A DNA stretch of 7,507 nucleotides from Comamonadaceae bacterium. Its GTDB lineage: Bacteria > Pseudomonadota > Gammaproteobacteria > Burkholderiales > Burkholderiaceae. The stretch is from contig CANNNH010000067.1 of NCBI GenBank assembly GCA_947505915.1, positions 1-7,507 on the forward strand, read 5' to 3'. The notes under the pieces are model-generated. The model was given only the letters and a program-made list of their open reading frames with translations, was not told where the DNA came from and did no database searches. Positions 1 to 3,477 of this stretch are shown piece by piece. Each line of letters begins with the position of its first letter. Position 1 is the first letter of the stretch. Both the position numbers and the translations under genes were made by a program.

Positions 1-756
1 GCGGCTTTGGCTTTGCTGCTGTGTGCCATGCCGGTGCTGCTGGGCTTTGTCTTGCCCTTGTTGATCATGTCCCATGCCCTGTGGGTGCATAGCCAAAGCA
101 TGTGGATTGATTGGCTGACATTTTCAGTCTGGATGGGCAACAGCTTGTATCTGGGCTTGTTAACCGCCTTGTTGGCTGTTGGCATGGCGCTGTCCTTGGC
201 GTTCAGCCAGCGCGTTCATCCCGGCGTTTGGCAGCGCTTGAGCACACAGGCCGTTGGTTTGGGCTATGCCGTACCTGGCGTCATCATCGTGGTGGGCTTG
301 TTGCTGCCCATTGGCTGGTTGCAAAAAACTTGGCCACAAAGCCAAGCAGGCTACTGGTTGACTGCCACCATCTTGGGCTTGGTTTGGGCCTACCTTGTGC
401 GCTTTATCGCAGTGGCACTGCAAGCGGTGCAAACCGGCTACACCCGCATCCCCATCAGCACAGATGAGGCATCTCGCACCTTGGGAGTGTTTCGCACCGC
501 CTTGTTCACCCGCGTGCATTGGCCTTTGCTTAAACGTTCTACCGCCGCGGCCCTGTTGTTGGTGTTGGTGGATGTGATGAAAGAGCTGCCTGCCACCTTG
601 GTGCTGCGCCCCTTTAATACCGACACCTTGGCGGTCATGGCCTACCAGTTGGCCAGAGATGAGCGCCTTGGGGAAGCGGCCCTGCCTTCGCTGGCACTGG
701 TGTTGGTGGGTCTATTACCCGTCATGCTTTTGAGCCGAACCTTGCGAAAAACCTGA
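1..756 (+). CDS. fbpB: Ferric-iron ABC transporter permease, C-terminal part (FbpB type)
   Basis: This is the inner-membrane permease of a ferric-iron ABC importer, which moves Fe3+ delivered by a periplasmic binding protein into the cytoplasm. The frame is open from base 1, so the gene starts outside the window; only about 251 residues are seen. FbpB-type permeases are usually a little over 500 residues with two permease domains, so this should be the second domain. The fragment is strongly hydrophobic with about six membrane segments. It has the cytoplasmic EAA loop that contacts the ATPase (DEASRTLG from fragment residue 155, ending near HWPLL). The following stretch, with VDVMKELPATLVLRPFN and then DERLGEAALPSLALVLVGLLP, is characteristic of FbpB. 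The stop TGA lies 84 bp before the ferric-binding protein gene, which fits a shared role. The ATPase gene (fbpC) is not in the window. Family is secure; the exact metal is inferred from similarity and context. Confidence 0.9.
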   Translation, partial: AALALLLCAMPVLLGFVLPLLIMSHALWVHSQSMWIDWLTFSVWMGNSLYLGLLTALLAVGMALSLAFSQRVHPGVWQRLSTQAVGLGYAVPGVIIVVGLLLPIGWLQKTWPQSQAGYWLTATILGLVWAYLVRFIAVALQAVQTGYTRIPISTDEASRTLGVFRTALFTRVHWPLLKRSTAAALLLVLVDVMKELPATLVLRPFNTDTLAVMAYQLARDERLGEAALPSLALVLVGLLPVMLLSRTLRKT

Positions 757-773
757 ATTTTTCATGGTTTTTT
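747..773 (+). terminator. Possible weak intrinsic terminator after the permease gene
   Basis: An A-run plus CC (747-753) pairs with GG plus a T-run (766-772). TGAA/TTCA extends the stem inward with one bulged T, leaving a 3-nt loop. The hairpin overlaps the permease stop codon and its 3' side is a run of six T. The stem is AT-rich with few GC pairs, so termination would be weak. It could also be a chance pairing of A- and T-rich stretches. Confidence 0.3.
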
Positions 774-782
774 GATCGATCG

Positions 783-805
783 CAAATGCGAATAGTTCGT
801 ATTTG
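783..805 (+). promoter_or_regulatory. Fur-box-like operator before fbpA
   Basis: A near-perfect inverted repeat: arm CAAATGCGAA (783-792), 3-nt centre TAG, arm TTCGTATTTG (796-805), with 9 of 10 positions complementary. Written against the AATGAGAAT-N-ATTCTCATT form of the Fur site, 14 of 18 defined positions agree. The site overlaps the candidate promoter of an iron-uptake gene, where Fur bound to Fe2+ would block RNA polymerase. The palindrome is seen directly; Fur as its ligand is inferred from sequence and context. Confidence 0.75.
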
Positions 806-814
806 ATCTATGAT
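786..814 (+). promoter_or_regulatory. Candidate sigma-70 promoter of fbpA
   Basis: A good -10 hexamer, TATGAT, lies at 809-814. The best spaced -35 is weak (ATGCGA at 786-791, 17-bp spacer) and sits inside the Fur-like palindrome. Transcription would start near 821, giving a leader of about 20 nt. A purine-rich AGAGAG at 829-834 is a plausible ribosome binding site 6 nt before the ATG at 841. Confidence 0.5.
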
Positions 815-840
815 GAAGCTTCATTGACAGAGAGCTCATC

Positions 841-1908
841 ATGTTTTCCAAGTTGGTTTTTGCTGGTTTTACCCGTCGCGCCTTAGTTGCTTTGGCTTTG
901 TTGGCCAGTTTGAGCGGCGCAAGCCTTGCGCAAGAGGCAGAGCTGAACCTGTATTCCGCCAGACACTACGCCACCGACGAGGCCTTGTACGCCGACTTCA
1001 CCCGCGCGACCGGCATTCGCATCAACCGTGTGGACGCAGATGATGCCGGCATTTTGTCGCGCCTAAAAGCTGAGGGCTCGGCCTCGCCTGCCGATGTGAT
1101 TTTGTTGGTGGATACCGCGCGTTTGTGGAAAGGCGAAGTCGAGGGCTTGTTCAAACCGATCCATTCAAAGTTATTGGAAAAGGCCATTCCTGAGCACCTG
1201 CGCGCCCGTACCCGCACAGAAGGGACATCTTGGTTTGGCTTTTCAACACGTGCGCGTGTCATTGTGTACGACAAATCGCGGGTCAAGCCAGAAGACGTTG
1301 ACAGCTATGAAAAGCTCGCTTTGCCTGTGAACAAAAACAAGCTCTGCGCTCGCTCGGGCTCTCATCCCTACAACCTGTCATTGTTCGGCTCTATGGTTGA
1401 GCATCTTGGCGCACCCGCCACCGAGGTTTGGCTCAAAGACTTGGTGGGCAATATGGCGCGCAGCCCCAAAGGCGGCGACACAGACCAAATCAAAGCGGTG
1501 GGCAGTGGTGAGTGCGGCATAGCGCTTGCCAATTCTTACTATGTGGCGCGTCTGCTGCGCTCTGGAGCACAGCAAGACCAAGCGCTGATGCAGCGTGTTG
1601 GGGTTATTTTCCCCAACCAAGCAAGCTGGGGCACGCACATGAACATAGCAGGCGGCGCGGTGGCCCAATATGCCAAACACCCCGCCAACGCGCAAAAGTT
1701 TTTGGAGTACTTGGCCAGCCCCTCCGCCCAAAGCTATTTTGCCGACGGCAACAACGAGTGGCCGGTGGTCAAGGGTGTGCAAATCAACAACCCCGCTTTG
1801 CAAGCCATGGGCGGGGTGAACTTCAAGACAGACCCCTTGCCCGCGAGCTTTATTGGCATGAACCAAATCAAGGTTCAGCAAATGCTCGACCGCGTTGGGT
1901 TTCGCTGA
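841..1908 (+). CDS. fbpA: Ferric-iron ABC transporter periplasmic binding protein (FbpA/FutA type)
   Basis: A periplasmic solute-binding protein that captures Fe3+ and hands it to the FbpB-type permease encoded just upstream. The 355-residue product opens with a signal peptide: basic TRR at 11-13, a hydrophobic core, and a likely signal peptidase I cut after residue 30 (GASLA, then QE). The mature protein starts with the family's LYSARHYATDE (37-47), which holds potential iron-ligand residues Y38, H42 and Y43. The paired tyrosines Y233 and Y234 in ANSYY are the classic iron-binding pair of FbpA proteins. Cysteines in LCAR (C169) and GECG (C225) could form a disulfide. The length is normal for the family. 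The ATG at 841 has a purine-rich sequence 6 nt upstream and gives a complete signal peptide. A Fur-like site directly upstream implies induction under iron starvation. The gene ends 15 bp from the convergent small gene. Confidence 0.93.
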   Translation: MFSKLVFAGFTRRALVALALLASLSGASLAQEAELNLYSARHYATDEALYADFTRATGIRINRVDADDAGILSRLKAEGSASPADVILLVDTARLWKGEVEGLFKPIHSKLLEKAIPEHLRARTRTEGTSWFGFSTRARVIVYDKSRVKPEDVDSYEKLALPVNKNKLCARSGSHPYNLSLFGSMVEHLGAPATEVWLKDLVGNMARSPKGGDTDQIKAVGSGECGIALANSYYVARLLRSGAQQDQALMQRVGVIFPNQASWGTHMNIAGGAVAQYAKHPANAQKFLEYLASPSAQSYFADGNNEWPVVKGVQINNPALQAMGGVNFKTDPLPASFIGMNQIKVQQMLDRVGFR

Positions 1909-1923
1909 TGCAACAACGGCGTA

Positions 1924-2109
1924 TTACGGACGCGGATTTACAGACTTCAGACGCAGCGCCTCGGGGCTCAACTGCTCTTCCACGCGCTGCGGTTCACGCG
2001 GGTCGTTAGGCGCCCAGCCCAACACGCGCAGCCCGCCATGTGACCACGCCCAAAACAGCACATTTGCAATCACCAAAGCCAGTGCCAGCGCGGTGATGTA
2101 TTTCCTCAT
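1924..2109 (-). CDS. Small single-pass membrane protein downstream of birA
   Basis: A 61-residue protein. MRKYITALALALVIANVLFW forms one N-terminal membrane helix (about residues 4-22). It is followed by a short polar tail with GWAPNDPREPQR and VEEQLSPEALRLKSVNP. The ATG at 2109 overlaps the birA stop as ATGA (4-nt overlap), so translation is probably coupled; this is why I choose it over the longer upstream reading, which would run inside birA. The layout (helix, Trp/Gly patch, EP-R, QL-PEALRL) reminds me of the N-terminal part of SPOR-domain proteins often found near birA in Burkholderiales, but no SPOR domain follows before the TAA. It may be a naturally short relative or a shortened remnant. 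That resemblance is from memory. Function unknown; probably an inner-membrane protein with its tail in the periplasm. Confidence 0.72.
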   Translation of the reverse strand: MRKYITALALALVIANVLFWAWSHGGLRVLGWAPNDPREPQRVEEQLSPEALRLKSVNPRP

Positions 2110-2924
2110 GCGACACCTGCTGTCAGACGAACACTGACCTCGTCGCTGCTGACCGCGATGCGGCCGTGGGCGGCGTCGACTTGCAACACGCCACGGGCGT
2201 CCACACCGCAAGCCACGCCCTCTTGCCCATTGCTTAACCGCACGGCCTGACCGCGCAACACATCGCGCTGATCAAACTTGGCTTTGAATGGCGCAAAGCC
2301 TTGAACTTCAAACAAGCGCAGGCCATCCACCAAGGGGGCAATCAAGCGCTGCAACACTTCGGGTGGCAGCAAGGCCTCGCCCAGCCATTCGCGCAAACCT
2401 GCTGCGGGCGTACTTAATTCGCTGTCCAAAGGCCCATGCAGGTTGATGCCAATGCCAATCACTGTGTAGCGCGAAGCGCTGTTATCGCCCGCAACCCACA
2501 CAGTTTCAATCAGCATGCCCGCCAGTTTTCGCGGCGCTTGGGGCGCACCTACCCACACATCGTTAGGCCACTTCAAACCCAGGCCAAGGCTTTGCTGCGG
2601 GTCTAACGCCTCGGCCATGCACACCCCAACCGCCAAGGACAGCCCAGACCAATCGGGCGGGGCCAACATCAGTCCCAAAGAAAAGGTGAGCGCATCAGCG
2701 CGCTGCCCCTGCCAAGTGCGGCCCTGCCGTCCTCTGCCCGCGCTTTGTTGCTCGGCCACCAACAGACAAGGGCGGGTGTCGCCAAGACGAGCACGGCGCA
2801 TGAGTTCGCTGTTGGTGGAATCGATGGTTGGCAATACCTCGACATGGGCCAGATCGGCCAAAGGCTTGACCGCAGCTTGCAACGCTGTCAGCGGCCAATG
2901 CAAGGGAGCATTGCCAGCGCGCAT
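2106..2924 (-). CDS. birA: Biotin--[acetyl-CoA-carboxylase] ligase (BirA, no DNA-binding domain)
   Basis: A cytoplasmic enzyme that activates biotin with ATP to biotinyl-AMP and attaches it to a lysine of the biotin carboxyl carrier protein of acetyl-CoA carboxylase, needed for fatty acid synthesis. With the ATG at 2924 it has 272 residues. Visible motifs are IDSTN (34-38), the biotinyl-AMP binding loop GRGRQGRTW (63-71), KWPNDV (118-123) with the catalytic-site lysine, RKLAGMLIE (132-140), and IGIGINLHG. A C-terminal beta-barrel domain of about 50 residues closes the protein. There is no N-terminal helix-turn-helix, so it should be a ligase only and not a repressor of biotin synthesis genes. 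A TTG one codon upstream is also possible. The ATG overlaps the stop of the SET gene (TGATG) and fits an operon. The stop overlaps the next small gene by 4 nt. Confidence 0.93.
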   Translation of the reverse strand: MRAGNAPLHWPLTALQAAVKPLADLAHVEVLPTIDSTNSELMRRARLGDTRPCLLVAEQQSAGRGRQGRTWQGQRADALTFSLGLMLAPPDWSGLSLAVGVCMAEALDPQQSLGLGLKWPNDVWVGAPQAPRKLAGMLIETVWVAGDNSASRYTVIGIGINLHGPLDSELSTPAAGLREWLGEALLPPEVLQRLIAPLVDGLRLFEVQGFAPFKAKFDQRDVLRGQAVRLSNGQEGVACGVDARGVLQVDAAHGRIAVSSDEVSVRLTAGVA

Positions 2925-3388
2925 CAAGACTTAGGGGATAGCAAGGTGCCGCGACACACGCGGGAGCCGCAATGGCAAGGGTAATCGGCCAGCAAAGTGG
3001 CGGTGTAAGGCTCGTCAATCACCAAGCCGTAGTCGTAATTGATTTCTTCACCCGCTTTGATTTTGCGCAGTGTGCGGATGAAAATGCGCTCACCGGCTTC
3101 ATCGGCCTCGCAGTTGGGCGCGCAGGAGTGGTTGATCCAGCGCGCATCATTGCCGCCATAAAGTGCATCAATCACATGTTTTTTGCTGACATGGAAGTAA
3201 AACGTGTGGTGCGGGTCTTTAGGATTGTGGGGGTGGCGCTTTTGCGCTTTTTTCCAACTGATAACCTCACCGATGTATTCGATCAGAATCTCGCCTTTGG
3301 CGATGTCTGTCAGGGCAAACACCCCTTTGCCGTGAACGCCTGAGCGGCGCACCTGAATGCGTTTACCGCTGTTGCTAGAAGAGGTCAT
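2924..3388 (-). CDS. SET-domain protein-lysine N-methyltransferase
   Basis: A compact 154-residue SET enzyme predicted to transfer methyl groups from S-adenosylmethionine to lysines of a protein; the substrate is unknown. The SET domain fills nearly the whole protein: SGVHGKGVFAL (16-26), GEVI (40-43), the signature WINHSCAPNC (84-93) for cofactor binding, and GEEINYDYG (113-121) with the active-site tyrosine region. A post-SET motif C-x-C-x4-C (C138, C140, C145) could bind zinc together with C89, as in eukaryotic SET enzymes. All these key residues are present, so it looks active. The ATG at 3388 starts just ahead of the domain. The frame stays open to 3490, but that would overlap the divergent topB start and add residues unlike the family, so I reject it. 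It is the first gene of the minus-strand operon with birA. Such bacterial SET proteins are known in chlamydiae, Legionella and Burkholderia. Confidence 0.92.
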   Translation of the reverse strand: MTSSSNSGKRIQVRRSGVHGKGVFALTDIAKGEILIEYIGEVISWKKAQKRHPHNPKDPHHTFYFHVSKKHVIDALYGGNDARWINHSCAPNCEADEAGERIFIRTLRKIKAGEEINYDYGLVIDEPYTATLLADYPCHCGSRVCRGTLLSPKS

Positions 3389-3477
3389 GGGAGCCTGTTG
3401 GAAAATTCTGATATGTTGAATACGTACATGTGCGCGTGCGCGCGCGAGACGACAGATTGTAAGCAAGGAAGAATTGC
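3389..3477. promoter_or_regulatory. Divergent SET/topB intergenic region
   Basis: These 89 bp must hold the promoters of both the minus-strand SET operon and plus-strand topB, unless topB is read from further upstream. I see no strong sigma-70 pair in either direction. On the minus strand TACAAT (3461-3456) is a fair lone -10. On the plus strand AAGGAAG (3465-3471) is a good ribosome binding site, 6 nt before the topB ATG. The middle is taken up by an alternating purine/pyrimidine tract, listed separately. Confidence 0.5.
3420..3446. repeat. Alternating purine/pyrimidine tract (Z-DNA candidate)
   Basis: Twenty-seven bases alternate purine and pyrimidine without a break. They begin with a mixed AT/AC/GT part (3420-3432) and end in almost pure CG/TG steps (3430-3446). 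CG and CA/TG alternation is the sequence class that flips most easily to left-handed Z-DNA under negative supercoiling. The tract lies between two divergent start codons, one of a topoisomerase. The alternation is seen directly; Z-DNA formation and any regulatory role are inference. Confidence 0.6.

Noticed and set aside
871..890. Tat export signal in FbpA (TRRALV at residues 11-16)
   Set aside because: The twin arginine is present but the residues after it fit the Tat consensus poorly, and the hydrophobic core and ASLA cut site look like an ordinary Sec signal.
1378..1881. A 167-codon minus-strand frame opposite fbpA
   Set aside because: The plus strand encodes clear FbpA motifs here (LCAR, ANSYY); the antisense product is unrecognisable.
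2515..2934. A 139-codon plus-strand frame opposite birA
   Set aside because: It covers the birA catalytic motifs on the other strand and its product is low-complexity and unlike any family.
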